Shown here: one piece after another, positions 32,711 to 44,508 of the stretch | Numbering within the stretch: the first letter of the stretch is position 1 | Layout: each line of letters opens with the position of its first letter | Assembly (NCBI GenBank): GCA_026018925.1 | Contig: JAKSZU010000006.1 | Location: 189,235,449 to 189,299,448 of the forward strand | Length of the DNA stretch: 64,000 bases | Reading direction: 5' to 3' | Source of the DNA: Tupaia tana | Taxonomy: Eukaryota; Chordata; Mammalia; Scandentia; Tupaiidae | Notes under the pieces: model-generated | Databases searched by the model: none | The model's input: the letters and a program-made list of their open reading frames with translations, nothing else | Told to the model about the DNA's origin: nothing | Position numbers and translations under genes: made by a program

Positions 32711-32983
32711 TATGTAGAGGGCCAGCAAGTAGCCTGGAGCTTAAGGTGTTTAGATCCCACATGGCAGACTGTGTATTTGAGTCCTAACACAGCAGCTTGA
32801 AGAACACTCTGGGTGCAGATACAAGGGCACATGCTTAAAATCCCAAGAGGAGAATGGAGAAGTGATTTTGGTGTGGCCATCTCCCAGGGAATATTTTTCT
32901 TTTTCTCTTTTTCTCTCTGTCTGTCTCTGGTGAGTGCCTGTGCCCTATGGCAAAATTAAATACAAACAAAAATGTATGTAGAG
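32711..32983 (+). mobile_element. tRNA-derived SINE, family A-like
   Basis: Element about 32720-32974 with TATGTAGAG on both sides. GGGCCAGCAAGTAGCC head, AATCCCAAGAGGAGAATGGA body, TGCCCTATGGCAAAATTAAA end. Confidence 0.9.
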
Positions 32984-33040
32984 CTATTAAGTTGGTTTTG
33001 TTTTCTAAAACAGATACGTATAAATTTAAATTACAATACA

Positions 33041-33043
33041 TAC

Positions 33044-33074
<31 letters not shown>

Positions 33075-33075
33075 T
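33041..33075. repeat. (GATA)n microsatellite
   Basis: About eight GATA units in a row. Confidence 0.95.
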
Positions 33076-33415
33076 AGTTATGTAAGCATACCTTTCAGTT
33101 CAGTTAGTGATGAAGAATAATGCATTCAAGATTTTTTTTGCATGTATTTGACATTAGCAAGGATTGTAAACATAAATTAATACTTATGTGGAACTAAGGA
33201 TAAAAGGAAGGAACGATAATCCTCAGATCATCAAAATCTCCAAAATAAACCAGACACAAATTTGAAATTTCTAAAAAGACATTTTATTTCTCTATACTGA
33301 ATGTATAATACTAGCTTCATTTTTGCATAGGTTATATTCCAAGATTAATAACCTTTCAGAGGTAAGCAACCTTAGATTATTTTCAGGCATTAAGATATGA
33401 GTGACTACAAGTATT
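33076..33415. other. No gene or repeat recognised
   Basis: AT-rich, no supportable feature. Confidence 0.4.
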
Positions 33416-33704
33416 CTCTGATTCTGATTCTTTTTTTAATAGATTTTTGCTATAGGGCGCATGCACTCACCAGACAGACAGAGAGAGACATAGAGACAGA
33501 AAGCGAGAAATCACCCCCCAGGGGGGATGGTCACGCCGCAATTTCTGCTCCTCCATTCTCCCCTTGGGATCTTGGGCACGCACGCACATGTGCCCCGCGT
33601 GAGTTTTAAGCCACCGGGTTCGGGATGCGAACCGTGGTCGACTACGAGGGAGTCCAGCGACATAGCCATTACGCTAACTGCTGATCCCTCTGATTCTGAT
33701 TCTT
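33416..33704 (-). mobile_element. tRNA-derived SINE, family A, with target duplication
   Basis: Element about 33433-33687 between 17-bp perfect repeats CTCTGATTCTGATTCTT. TTTTGCTATAGGGCGCATGC start; short tail; CpG-rich and close to consensus. Confidence 0.97.
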
Positions 33705-35600
33705 GAAGGAGTTCAATAAATGCTTATGAAGTGAATGAATTTGCTATCTAAGCAAAGTAAATAAATGTCCCAGACACTGGGAATTTTGCTATTGAATACC
33801 TTTACTGTCACATAACTCAAAGTGATTTTGCTATAACTGAGAGTAAAAGTAAGAAGTGCTGGAAAGATTTGAAATATTGCATGGGAGGTTGTAGAAAATA
33901 GGCATATTCTAAAACACTACCAGGGTACCATCTCTCTCTCTTAAACTTTTTGTTCTTTGCCTATAAACTCCATACTCTTTACTTTTCTCTCAGGCAAATG
34001 GTCGCCAACAGCGTCTAAGACTCATGTATCAAATTACTACAGAGAGGAATTTACCTTCTCTATAGATTGTACAATCTAGTAGAGGTTTCTGATCATCTTA
34101 ATAAGATTCAGGTGTTCTGCTCTGAATCCCTCAAACATAGTTAAAGACATATGACTTGTCTTTGGTTAGATAATACTTCGTGTTGAGTTAAGAAGCTTCA
34201 ATGCTGTTAGCACAGAAAAAAACTGCCTAGGGCCCAATAACATATATGGGGACCTTTTTCAGAAGAAGAATCTCTCTGAACTGGGTACTACTCAAAATTT
34301 CCCCATTCTTTCAACAGGCAATTTCACATTTATCTCTGTCTTCAAACATTCTTTATGCTATAAATAAAAGATACTGAACTATTGCTCTGAGAAAAGTGAA
34401 TATATTTCCTTGACACGTATTTGAGGGCATAGATTAAAATAAATTGCAATACTTTACCTCTGACAAAATTCCAGCAAGGTCTTATTTTAAGAGTCCCATT
34501 TTTGGCTAATGCTTAAGTAAACCTTTGAATTAGGATAAAATATCATTTTGTGTAATAAATATGTATATAACTTAAAGGAAAGGAATCCAGAAAAAATATC
34601 TTCTTACCTTTTTCTATCTTATATATCTTTTTTTTCTTACCTTTTTATATCTTTTTACCTTTTGTCTGATTTTCTGAATAACACAAAAACAAACATGAAA
34701 ATTGTTGAAAGATATTAGGAAAAAACGCCTAGAAAAAGCAAGAGAATAGTTGAAGGATTTTCTTCTTTTTTTAATAATTCTTCATTGGAAGAAAGAACGT
34801 GTAATTTTGTAAAAATAATTTTGGTTTTCTCCCCACTTATGTGATGCATGTCATGAAATCCTCTGTGAATTGTGTATATCGGAAGGTCTAAATATTTTAA
34901 CTGTGTAAAATTAAGTGTGAAATAACAAATGTGAAAGAACCTCCAGTTTAAATGTATTCCCTGTATACTTGTCAAAGAAACTGCTTTTGTTTGTAGTGGT
35001 TATCATAAGTATTATGAAACTTGTCATTTAGAAAAATAAATGGAAAAACTATTTTCAATAGTGAAGTAACTATGCCTGCAAATAATTATTGTGAATAAGA
35101 ATTATGCCTTTTGATGATATACATATTCTACAATATCATTCCTTTCTTTTCTATGAGGTAATCTCAAAATTACACAACGCAGTTATTGCTTATAGTGTTG
35201 GAAGCAAAATGTTTGCTGGATTTTTCTAATCTTGACTCTAGCCATTCTGGCAGAAAATGCCTAATCTAGTAGCCTGAGAGCACAAATTTCCATGACAGTA
35301 ACATAACAACATGTAAATATTTTGAATGATTAGTTAGTTCCCAGTCAACTGAATAGTTATGCCATGTTTCACAGAGGGAGCATACACTAATGTAAATTGA
35401 TTTAAAAAATACTGATTTATTCTTCAGCACAAATGCTCTGAAAGTTGTATAGAATGTAAAATTAGATACTTTTATTTTTAGGTTTTGGAATCATGGACCT
35501 AACCCTAGAATTTTTTTTTTTTTTTTCCTTTAGAAGGGGTCTCTACAGATCATGACTCATGAGAAAAGAAGATAGACTTAGGAGTCTAAGTGATTAAGAT
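33705..35600. other. No gene or repeat recognised
   Basis: Nearly 1.9 kb without a SINE, unusual here. A T-rich run is at 35512-35526. No exon-like open frame; possibly single-copy intergenic or intronic DNA. Confidence 0.4.
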
Positions 35601-35776
35601 GATTTTTTCTTGGGACCAGCAGTTAGTGTAATGGCTATGTCGCTGAACTCCCATGTAGCCCACTGCGGTTGGAGTCTCGGACCCAGTGGCTTAATCTCAT
35701 GCTGGGCGCATGTGCATGCGTGCCCAAGATCCCTATGGCAAAAACCTCTCCAAAAAAAAAAAAAAAAAAAAAAATT
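35601..35776 (+). mobile_element. tRNA-derived SINE, family A, internally deleted
   Basis: Head from GGGACCAGCAGTTAGTGTAA (35612) runs normally to GTGCCCAAGATCC, then jumps to CTATGGCAAAAACCTCTCC and an A tract. About 110 bp of body are missing at a CC microhomology. Flanks share TTTTTTCTT. Confidence 0.94.
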
Positions 35777-35924
35777 TTTTTTTTTTTCTTGTTAAATGAG
35801 ATTAAAAATTATCCTTCCAAATTTGCTGTTAGAATTACCTGATTACATAACTGTGCCTAAAAGTATCTAGGGTAATAACTGGCAAATAAGTCACTCAATA
35901 AGGGTCATTTAATACTTTTAAATT

Positions 35925-35985
35925 AGAATTTAAGTGATATTTGGGGCGTGGTGGTGCCCACCCTATGGCAGAATTTAAGTGATAT
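35925..35985. repeat. 29-bp micro-insertion with perfect 16-bp duplication
   Basis: AGAATTTAAGTGATAT occurs at 35925-35940 and 35970-35985. Between them lies TTGGGGCGTGGTGGTGCCCA then CCCTATGGC. The insert resembles the start of 7SL-type SINEs (GGGCGTGGTGGTGC); its end also resembles family A's CCCTATAGC. Confidence 0.9.
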
Positions 35986-36058
35986 CTAGAGTTATTCAAT
36001 AAATATTACTGTATATATTTTCAACAATTATTTTGATAGGTAAACAAAGTAAATATTA

Positions 36059-36250
36059 GGACCAGCTAGATGGCACAGGAATAACACAATGTTCTGTGAT
36101 GCTGAACCCACTTGAGAAGGCTCTAGGTCACATCTTCAGGTCTTCCTGTACGTTCATGTGCGTGTTCCTGGAGATCCTAAAATAAGAACCCAGGAATTTT
36201 CTCCTGCAGATCCAGTGGCATTATCACTGCACCACCACCTGGTTCCTCCC
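36059..36250 (+). mobile_element. SINE-like composite with heads at both ends
   Basis: Left end GGACCAGCTAGATGGCACAG reads as a plus SINE head. The right end CACTGCACCACCACCTGGTT cc reads as a minus head. The middle is not clearly any family body. Either two truncated SINEs or a family I do not know. Confidence 0.45.
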
Positions 36251-36534
36251 CCTTTTAATTTAAATACTTTAGGTGATTTATTTTTCAAGATGTCTCCAAA
36301 GTGGAGATGATTAGGCTAACCAGGAAAACTAAGTTTTTAATTTTGATCCTGCAAGAACCCAGCCACAAGAACTGCCTCTCTCTAGCAGTGATCATTTGCT
36401 TCAGCCACAGAAGGACTCTTTAAAGATTTCCTAGAAAAGACCATTAAGGCTATATAAAATCTAAGAAATAATAAAGTTTTATTTAAATGTACTCTAAGAC
36501 TAGAAAAGAAGGATATCCATAAGTTAAAATTTTT

Positions 36535-36728
36535 ACTGTTTTATTTAATTTATTATTGTTATCATTACTTAGCTTGTTACAGGGCATATGTACTCAACCG
36601 AGAGAGACAGAGAGACAGAGATGTAGAAAGAACATGAGAAAGCAAGTCATCAGGTTCGGGACTGAAATCATGGTGGGCCATGTGGGAGTCCAGCACCTTA
36701 ACCACCACGCCACCTGCTGCTGGCCCCC
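36535..36728 (-). mobile_element. tRNA-derived SINE, family A/B intermediate
   Basis: GTTACAGGGCATATGTACTC, GAGACAGAGAGACAGAG, GAGAAAGCAAGTCATCAGG and antisense head ending CCACCTGCTGCTGGCCCC. It has the A-type end but the short B-type body. Confidence 0.85.
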
Positions 36729-39605
36729 ATAGCATTATTAAAATAAGAGAAGACAGGGTTGATTTTTCTTTTATTTGTTTATTATTTTAGAGTAACATTT
36801 ATGATAACTTCGATTTTAATTCTTTATCCCAGGTGCATTTCTAAAAGGAAAAAGAGAGAGAGATAGGTAAATAGAAAATACTTATGCTCAAATATGCTTT
36901 TAAAAGGCCTGAAAATAATATCATTAACTGACTTGTTTAAATAAATAGTTAAGTCACTCTTTTGGAGTGTGAGTGAACTAAAACTTTTTTTTTTTTTTTC
37001 AAAAAGCAAACTGCATAAGAAGAATTATTTTCTCATTCCATGCTTTCATTCTTAAGTTCAAGTTACATAACAGATCCTCAGTTATTATGACTGAACTCTG
37101 TTGTGGCCAATAATATCTTTTTAAATGTGTGCCAAAAATCTCAGAATATTGTACATTATAAGGATTATGTATGCTATTTCATTTCATAGTGTATTTAAGA
37201 ATGCCCTTTTGAGGGCAAGGTATTGGGGTTCAAGTTTCCCCTAAATTTTGCTTTGTTCTCAATGAGACTTATGAAAGGAAGGTAGGGTTCAAATGTCCTC
37301 AGTGAGGGTCTGCCTTACAGTCCTACAATTCTTACAATCAAACCCCTTGGTAAACTGGTTTATGTTATACGTCTTCATGTTTCCATGTGGAGGAATTTTC
37401 TAGCATAACACCTTGAGGCTCTTTCCCACCAGCTATCCATATCTGTCTGTGGGTGGAAGAGTGAGATTTCTGATTAAAGATATAACAAAAAGGAGTCGGA
37501 CATGCTCAGCTTAACTCTTTCCACTTTAAGAGTCAAGGGTCTCTCCATGCTATAAATTTTACAGGAATAATCTCAATAGAGGAAGTTTGTGGTTTTCCAG
37601 CTATGTCAGTGCGTGCATGCATAAGTCTAATTCTTTGATGTAGTGTTAGCTAACCATGTCTTCCAACCTAGCTTTTGTCATAAATAAAGATGATGTATTT
37701 ATTACATTTGTCAACTCCTGCATCTATGCCACACTTTCTCATGTTGCATTTTTTGGTATATATTTATGAAAGCTCTTGTTTCATTCTATTGCCATTTTAT
37801 TTATCCATCTCTTTCACTAGGCTGTCATTTTTATTATCGGCAGGGGATAGCAATTCCATTGTTCCCTTTTAATTGCTTGAAAGTTTTAAGCATAGGGAAC
37901 AGGAAGTAAATGGTTGTGAAATAAATGAATGCAAAGTACAGAAAGAATTCCATATGATAAAATTTGTCTTGGGTATATGAGTATTAAAAAAAAAAGTCCA
38001 ATAAACTTATTCAATAAGTTTGCTGCTATTTATTAAAATACAAAATATAAAGGTGATAAATTATTTGTAGCCAAGGACCATAAAAGGGAGCTAACTCCAT
38101 CCTTAGCTGTTGAATTTTATAAAATCAGGGAAATTTTCAATGCAATTAAACACCCTCTGAAACTCACATGGCAATGTTTTCTATTTCTTCTACTGGATAA
38201 ATCATCTCTTGACCCATGGTTCTTTGTACAATTCTTTCTACCTAGATCAAGTGAGAAAATAAAAGTTCTACTGAGGATGGAAGAATGGCTATTGGTACAA
38301 TGACTGGAGAAAATATTTACAAACACATGTATTTTGCATTCTAGCAGAACCAAAACAGTTCAAAACAGCTGTTTGGTTCCCTAGAGTCCTATTACATAGA
38401 CTATTACAACTTTTAATATTTTATACATATATATTCCAATACTGGTTTAGAATGATTGTTTAAATAATTAAATAAAATCCAGGATAATCAATCTAGGTAA
38501 AGAAAAATGCATTACTTGGCATAGAGATTGTGAAAACAAAGATTATTAATTTGCTGAAGTATTAGTTTATGAAATAAAGGATAAGCCATAATTTTATAAG
38601 TTTTAAACGAAAAATAAAATTCTTCTAGCCCATGGTCTAATGCCTCAAAAATCAGACAAAAATGTTTTCATTTCCTTTCTTTTCCAAGAGGAAAATAATA
38701 GTAATATAACTATGATATTGAATCTCCTCTGGGATTTGGTAAAACATTATAAAATGTCTGACCTGCACTTTTCTTTTCTCTTTTTGCTTTTCATGACCTG
38801 AACTGAACATGACCTTATTCTATATTTCTATCTTCCTTTTGAAAATTGAGAAATTAGTGATTTATAACATCATGTCATTTTTGGCTGAAGTAACATATCA
38901 TAAATGATGTTACACATTGTTACAACATACAGAGTGTTGAACAAATATTTCTCTTTTCTTTCCTCTTTCTGTGTTGTTTATGCACTTGTATTCCTAAGAG
39001 ATGCCAATTCAACACAAAACTTTCTGGCATAAAGATCTTTAAATGAGTGGAAATACCCAACTATATTTTTTGGTTTAAGTCTTATATTAACTATAGAATC
39101 CCTCAAGCCTACAGGAAGAAGCTATTAAAATAGATTCCCTACATGTTCATTTTAAGTGGGTCAGAAGGTTACATGACAATATAAAACAGCACTCTTGAGC
39201 TTTAAAAATGATTTATACTTTCTACCATTTATTAATACTAATAACTCTGAACATTTTATAGATGTAAAAAAAAACTTTACTTTGGAGAAATGCTATGTCC
39301 ATCTGTGGACATACGGTGTTCATAAAGTTTTCTTATTCACAGCTTTATATCCTCATTTCTACATTTTCAATAAAATTTTGTTTTGTTTCAGATTTAGAAC
39401 TCTCTTCTTTCTCAGCAAAAATAAGTCATTCTTGGTATTAGTAAACAATAAAAAGAGATTTCTTGTGAAAGCATGACATATAGTCAATAAAATGTATGTA
39501 CTCAACTTGCACATAGAATTTAAATAAAAGAATACAAGAAAAGTAGGCATGTTTTATAACATCTAATTATTTCCATAAAATGCTTTACTCATTTTTTCAT
39601 TTAAG
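36729..39605. other. No gene or repeat recognised
   Basis: Longest stretch of the window without a SINE. A poorly defined block at 37090-37660 might be an old LTR, but I cannot name it. Open stretches up to 93 codons are AT-driven and unsupported. Confidence 0.4.
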
Positions 39606-39606
39606 A

Positions 39607-39862
39607 AAGTGTTGGCTCGGTGGCACAGTGGTAACACAGTTCTCTGCAATACTGGAAGCATATGGAAGGCCAGGCAGGGTTCGGTTCCTGGGTTGACCTC
39701 TGCAGGCTGGGCATATGTGCACTGTCTGAGAATCTAGCTGGCTGGAGAGCTTGGAGGAGAATCATAGTGTGACTCTCTGGTGAGGGTACTTGTCTTTCTC
39801 TCTGTCTGTCTTTTTCTCATGAAACAAATAAATAAAAAAATGAATACATAAAATAATAGAGA
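39607..39862 (+). mobile_element. tRNA-derived SINE, family C
   Basis: GTTGGCTCGGTGGCACAGTG gtaacacag, GGGTTCGGTTCCTGGGTTGA, CTGGCTGGAGAGCTTGGAGG, GAATCATAGTGTGAC, CT-rich end, then CATGAAACAAATAAATAAA. Best-preserved family C copy. Confidence 0.85.
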
Positions 39863-39945
39863 GGGACTGGTAGGTGGTATGGTAGTTAAGGTACATTGCC
39901 ACATAGCTGGCTGTGGTTCAAATCCCAGACCTGGCAGCTTGCTTT

Positions 39946-39998
<53 letters not shown>

Positions 39999-40070
39999 GA
40001 GCATATATACCCCATAACAAAATAATAATAATAACAATAAATAAAATTAAATAAATAATTCTAAAAAGAA
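39863..40070 (+). mobile_element. tRNA-derived SINE, family A/B intermediate, with (CT)n
   Basis: GGGACTGGTAGGTGGTATGG head, CAAATCCCAGACCTGGCAGC, ~40-bp CT run (39951-39994), CATATATACCCCATAACAAA and an ATAATAA tail. Confidence 0.9.
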
Positions 40071-40149
40071 TCGTGAAAAACAGCATAGAGAACATTCATT
40101 TCATTTAATATAGGTCAAGTATTATACTTCTCATGTATTCATTCAGGTG

Positions 40150-40310
40150 GTCCCCAGAGTGCTGTTATAATGTAGCCACTATTAGCATCTTCATTTTATG
40201 AATGAGCAAACCAAGACACACAATGCTCTAGGATCTTGACCAAGATGATTTAGCTGACACAATGGAGCTGTGTCCAGAACCTTTGTTTACACTCTTTATG
40301 CAGTTACTAA
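40150..40310 (+). mobile_element. MIR fragment
   Basis: CCACTATTAGCATCTTCATT TTATGAATGAGCAAACCAAG ACACA, then GACCAAGATGATTTAGCTG: the MIR core pattern (cattttatga-gag-aaac-gag-cacag ... agtaact-gcccaag-tca-ac). Diverged. Confidence 0.7.
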
Positions 40311-40333
40311 AAATGCAGAACATCAAGGAAGGT

Positions 40334-40356
40334 AAAAACAAACAAACAAACAAAAG
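40334..40356. repeat. (AAAC)n microsatellite
   Basis: Four to five AAAC units. Confidence 0.85.
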
Positions 40357-40689
40357 AAAACATTCTAAAGTGCTACATATTCTTACTTATTTACTTCTGT
40401 CCATGTGCCTAAGGAGTGAGTACATATGCATTTACATTTATGTTTAGTTACACCCACAAAGCCTCTACAAAGTTTATATCAAGTTCAGCCTGTAATTTTA
40501 CCATAAATTTTAGTCTATTATTAGGTGGTATATTTAATTATCAATTTGAAACCTGCATAAATTACTGGTATCTTTTTATCTTTTAATTACGAAAGTTTGT
40601 ACTATGTAATATTTTATCTTCTAGGAATAAATGCTAATACTAAATACTAATACTATTAATTATGGTTACTATTTGGAGAATACGGCTGA

Positions 40690-40850
40690 GACTTTACATT
40701 TAATATCTCACAGCACTCCGAATAGCCCTATGAGCAGGAACAATTATCACTATTTTGATGGGGCGGGAACTAGGTACAGGAGAGTTAAATAAGTAATTGG
40801 CTATCATACAGCTTGGTAGACTAATATATGAAAGAATCAGGAGTCTGGAT
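40690..40850 (+). mobile_element. MIR fragment
   Basis: TTACATTTAATATCTCACAG CACTC, AATAGCCCTATGAGCAGGAA CAATTATCACTATTTTGAT and GAGTTAAATAAGTAATTGGC match the MIR core layout. Second MIR within 600 bp. Confidence 0.8.
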
Positions 40851-41065
40851 TCTCCGCTCTCATATATACTGGTCTTTGAAATATTCATGAAAAATACATA
40901 TTTAAAACACTATGCATGTATTTCTCAAATGTTTGCACTGAAACTTGTACTGTAATACCATTTTGTTAGTAAATTTTTTGAAGTCTCCTTTTATTACTTT
41001 ATGTTCCTTTGAGTAAATGATTGTGTATGGACAGTACTTCAGTTCCAAACATTAATAGAATTTTC

Positions 41066-41269
41066 AAAGTATAGATATATTGGACTGGCAGGTGGCATGG
41101 TGATTAAGTTGCTGGATTCCCACATGGCTGGCAACAATTCAAACCCTGGACCTGGTGGCTTGATTTCTCACTTCCCCTTTCTCTCTCTCTCTCTCTCTCT
41201 GGTCAAATTAAAATAATAATAACAAATAAAATTAAGTTAATAAATAATTCTTTTAAAAAGTATAGATAT
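41066..41269 (+). mobile_element. tRNA-derived SINE, family B, with target duplication
   Basis: Element about 41079-41256 between AAAGTATAGATAT repeats. Head TTGGACTGGCAGGTGGCATG, CT run, CTGGTCAAATTAAAATAATAA tail. Confidence 0.95.
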
Positions 41270-41464
41270 GTTAAATCTAGTTAATATGTAACAAGGTTGT
41301 ATTATTTCCTTATTTCACTGCACTAGAGATGTTACCATGTTACTTTTTTTTTCTGGATCCATCTATTTTTATATGCCTATACATATATAAACATATATGT
41401 AGAAATATATTCAATTGTCACTTTAAATAGAAAGGTAATCTAAATACTTAAATATGTATTTTTT

Positions 41465-41743
41465 AAATTTATTTTCATTTTAAAAATATTACTAGAGGGC
41501 ATTGCACTCTGTACGGAGAGAGAGAAAAAGAAAGAGGAAAAAGAGAAAGCACCAAGATTATGTGACCAAGAAATGTGGTCGTGACACAATCTCTTCTCTA
41601 GCTCTACATCCTGATGGGACCTTGACCTTGCACATGCATTTGCCTGGAGTGTTTACCAAGCTGCGACTGGCACAGTCAGTGGGGTTAGTCCCGTGGGGTC
41701 AAGTTCCCTTGACCACTAAGCCACTAAACCATGGACCAGCCTT
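41465..41743 (-). mobile_element. tRNA-derived SINE, old
   Basis: ACTAGAGGGCATTGCACTCT, GA-rich block, TGGTCGTGACACAATCTCTT C, and an antisense head with ACCACTAAGCCACTAAACC. Diverged family A relative. Confidence 0.75.
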
Positions 41744-43788
41744 GTACTTTTTAATCAGGTGAAGTTAAAATTTTCACATTTATATACATATTGCTTTGTT
41801 TCCTTTTATTACAATTAAAAATAATTTTGGCATTTTTAGGTTACTTTGTCATCATGAAATGTATTAATACAATAAAATATTCTTTTTCTGGCATATTAAC
41901 TTCTTCTTTTTGTGTATATTTCCTCCATTTTTAAGAGTCTGTTTAGCTATGTTGACACAATGGCTGAGGAAGTTTCTATGTCATAGCTTCACAATTTTAA
42001 TCCAACAGAAAAGGGATTATGCTCACCCATTAGTCTCAATCACATGCCAAAACTGAGAGTAAATTGCTCTGATCAGCCCTAGTTAAGTCAGACATTTCTG
42101 GAAATAATCCCTGTTGTTGGGTTATAAGATATGTTTATTTAACCAGGTCACGAAACTCCATTTCTGAATTGGAGCAGTTCAGGAAAAGAGTATGAACCAA
42201 GAGTCATTGAAGTGTGGCTCCACAAATGAATATCAGGAGCAGTTAACGTAGGTAAGGAGAAGGGGACACTGACTGACCAAAATCAGTAACTGTCACCTTT
42301 ACCAGTGAGCAAAACAGATAATCACTGGTTTCTTGGAGTTTGCTTTCTTAGGGGTGAAGACAGTGAGCAAACAGGTACATATCATACAGCAGGTAAGAAT
42401 TGATAACTTTCAAGTAAAATTGTGGTACAATATTCATAATGGCTGGTTACTTAAATTTTAGGTTGTACTTATTCAAAGACTTCTCTGACTTTTCTATGAC
42501 CTAGAATATTTTATAACATTTAAAACGGCTAGTCAATTAAAAAAAAAAACTTGATCTCAAAAATTAAATTACTCATACTGATTTTTCAAGTGTAATAGGT
42601 TAGGTAAGAGACACAAATGAATTTATTGTTCCAGGTATACATTTTAAAGTTGGAATGATAAATTATAATGTAATTAAAGCATAGAATGTTTAGAGCTCCA
42701 ATAGTTCAGAAAGATTTCCCTGTGAGATAAGATATACAAATAGTATAGGCTTTTAATAAGAACACGCTATATCTTCCACGCACAGACTAAACAATCCAAG
42801 TGAAGAAATCGGGTCAATTTGGCACAAACAGAGAAAATGATGACAATTTAATCCTGTGTTTATATAAGCAGTGTCTTTCTGGAGAAGTGTGTGTATTTGA
42901 CAATGTACAGTGAAATAGTTATAACATTTCAATTATTGCTAAAGTATATCTTAAACAATCTTGATAGGGATTCCCTAATCATTTTAATTTGTGTTGATAA
43001 TATTAACAAGAATTCTTGGTTTTACAAAAACTGTTTCTCTGTAGAATGTCTCCAAATTAGCTAAAATAGAAGTTATGTGAAGTTTATTCTTAATTTTAAT
43101 TTTTGATAAAAACTCTTTATACAATAAGAATAAACAGCATAAAAATTTCAGAGTTTAAAAATAGCATAACATTTAAATAAGAAATTATTTTTATTGGCTA
43201 TAGAAACCTATATTTTATATAAATGACACAAACATGTTTTCACTTCAGTGAAATGTTTTTCTGTTATCTCTTTATTGAGTTATGACATTTGTAGCTAATC
43301 TAAAGGATAAGCTTTGCTGTCAAGCTTTTTGACTTTCATATACTTATCTTCTTTCAGAGCCGTATGTTCTCTCTCAGGAATTAAAAAGCTCAGCATTTTT
43401 TGTTTATTATATTGGCTAAAAGCAAAGAGTACCTGGACTTGCTTTTACATTAATATGCTAAGGGAGACACTTTGAGAAAATGACTGAATAAAAAAAAAAA
43501 GAAGAAGAAGAAAATAAACACCTATACATGCTAGAATAATAATGTGGAAAAGATTTACTAATACAATACTATAATTTCATGAAAATAAGAAAAATTCCCA
43601 GAGGCAAAAACAAACAAACAACCTGCTAAAAATTTACTCGCTAACTCTGAAGCTATAATAACACTGGAGCATTTACTAGTTGTGGTCCCATCAAGAGGAC
43701 TTAATTTTAGTAGTGAATCCTGGAATTTCTAGTGCATCCATGAAAATGTTGACAAAAATTCTCTTGATCAGTAAAGGTAATTGAAAAT
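41744..43788. other. No gene or repeat recognised
   Basis: About 2 kb without a recognisable element; A-rich runs near 42540 and 43489. Possible SINE remnant at 41945-42020 too degraded to call. Confidence 0.4.
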
Positions 43789-44063
43789 AAATATTTGAGT
43801 CAGCAGTTGGCGTAATGGCTATGTTGCTGGACTACCATCTAGTCAACCTCAGTTCAAGTCCCGGACTTGGTGGCTTAAACTCATGCCAGGCATGTGTGCG
43901 TTTGTGCCCAAGATCCCAAGAGAACAGAGGAGAAGGGATTGCAGCGTGGCCAGCTCCCCTGGGGAGTGATCTCTCTCTTTCTGTCTCTCTGTCTCTCTCT
44001 GTTTATCTAGTGAGCGCACACACCCTATAGCAAAAACATATCATCTCAAAAAAAAATATTTGA
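43789..44063 (+). mobile_element. tRNA-derived SINE, family A
   Basis: Element about 43799-44053 between AAATATTTGA repeats. TCAGCAGTTGGCGTAATGGC head, ACACCCTATAGCAAAAACAT end. The first few head bases are missing. Confidence 0.94.
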
Positions 44064-44162
44064 AATTGAATATTTGTGTCAGAATATGACACTGAAAGAA
44101 GGTATTGAATAGTTCCATTTGCTAACAGCTAGAAACAACTAAAAAATATAAAAGACTCCATA

Positions 44163-44418
44163 GAAGAGCTGGCAAGTGATGTGGTAAGTTAAGGTGCTGG
44201 ATTTCCATATGACTCACAGTGGTTCAAGTCCAAGATCAGGTAGATGGAAAATAACACAAGACAGGTATGCACACTCAAAATTCTAAGAAAATAATGGAAG
44301 AGAAGAAATTGTGGTATGGCCATCCCCCACGGGGAGTGATTTATTACTTTCCCTCTCTCTGTCTCTCTCTCTCTCTAGAGAGTGCTATCACAAAAAAAAA
44401 AACAAAAAAACTTTTTTA
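44163..44418 (+). mobile_element. tRNA-derived SINE, family A-like
   Basis: GAGCTGGCAAGTGATGTGGT head, GTGGTTCAAGTCCAAGATCA B-box region, GAAATTGTGGTATGGCCATC body, AGAGTGCTATCACAAAAAAA end. Confidence 0.88.
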
Positions 44419-44508
44419 AAAAATTAATCTAGTAACTTGATACATTAGTTCAGGATTAGATTTTAAAACTGACCTCAGGAAGTCTTCAACCCTGGAGATG
44501 TTATGCTC

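Noticed and set aside
33041-33075. CRISPR-like short repeats
   Set aside because: Simple GATA tandem repeat without spacers, in vertebrate-type DNA.
37090-37660. Possible LTR
   Set aside because: No diagnostic LTR ends or target duplication could be pointed to.
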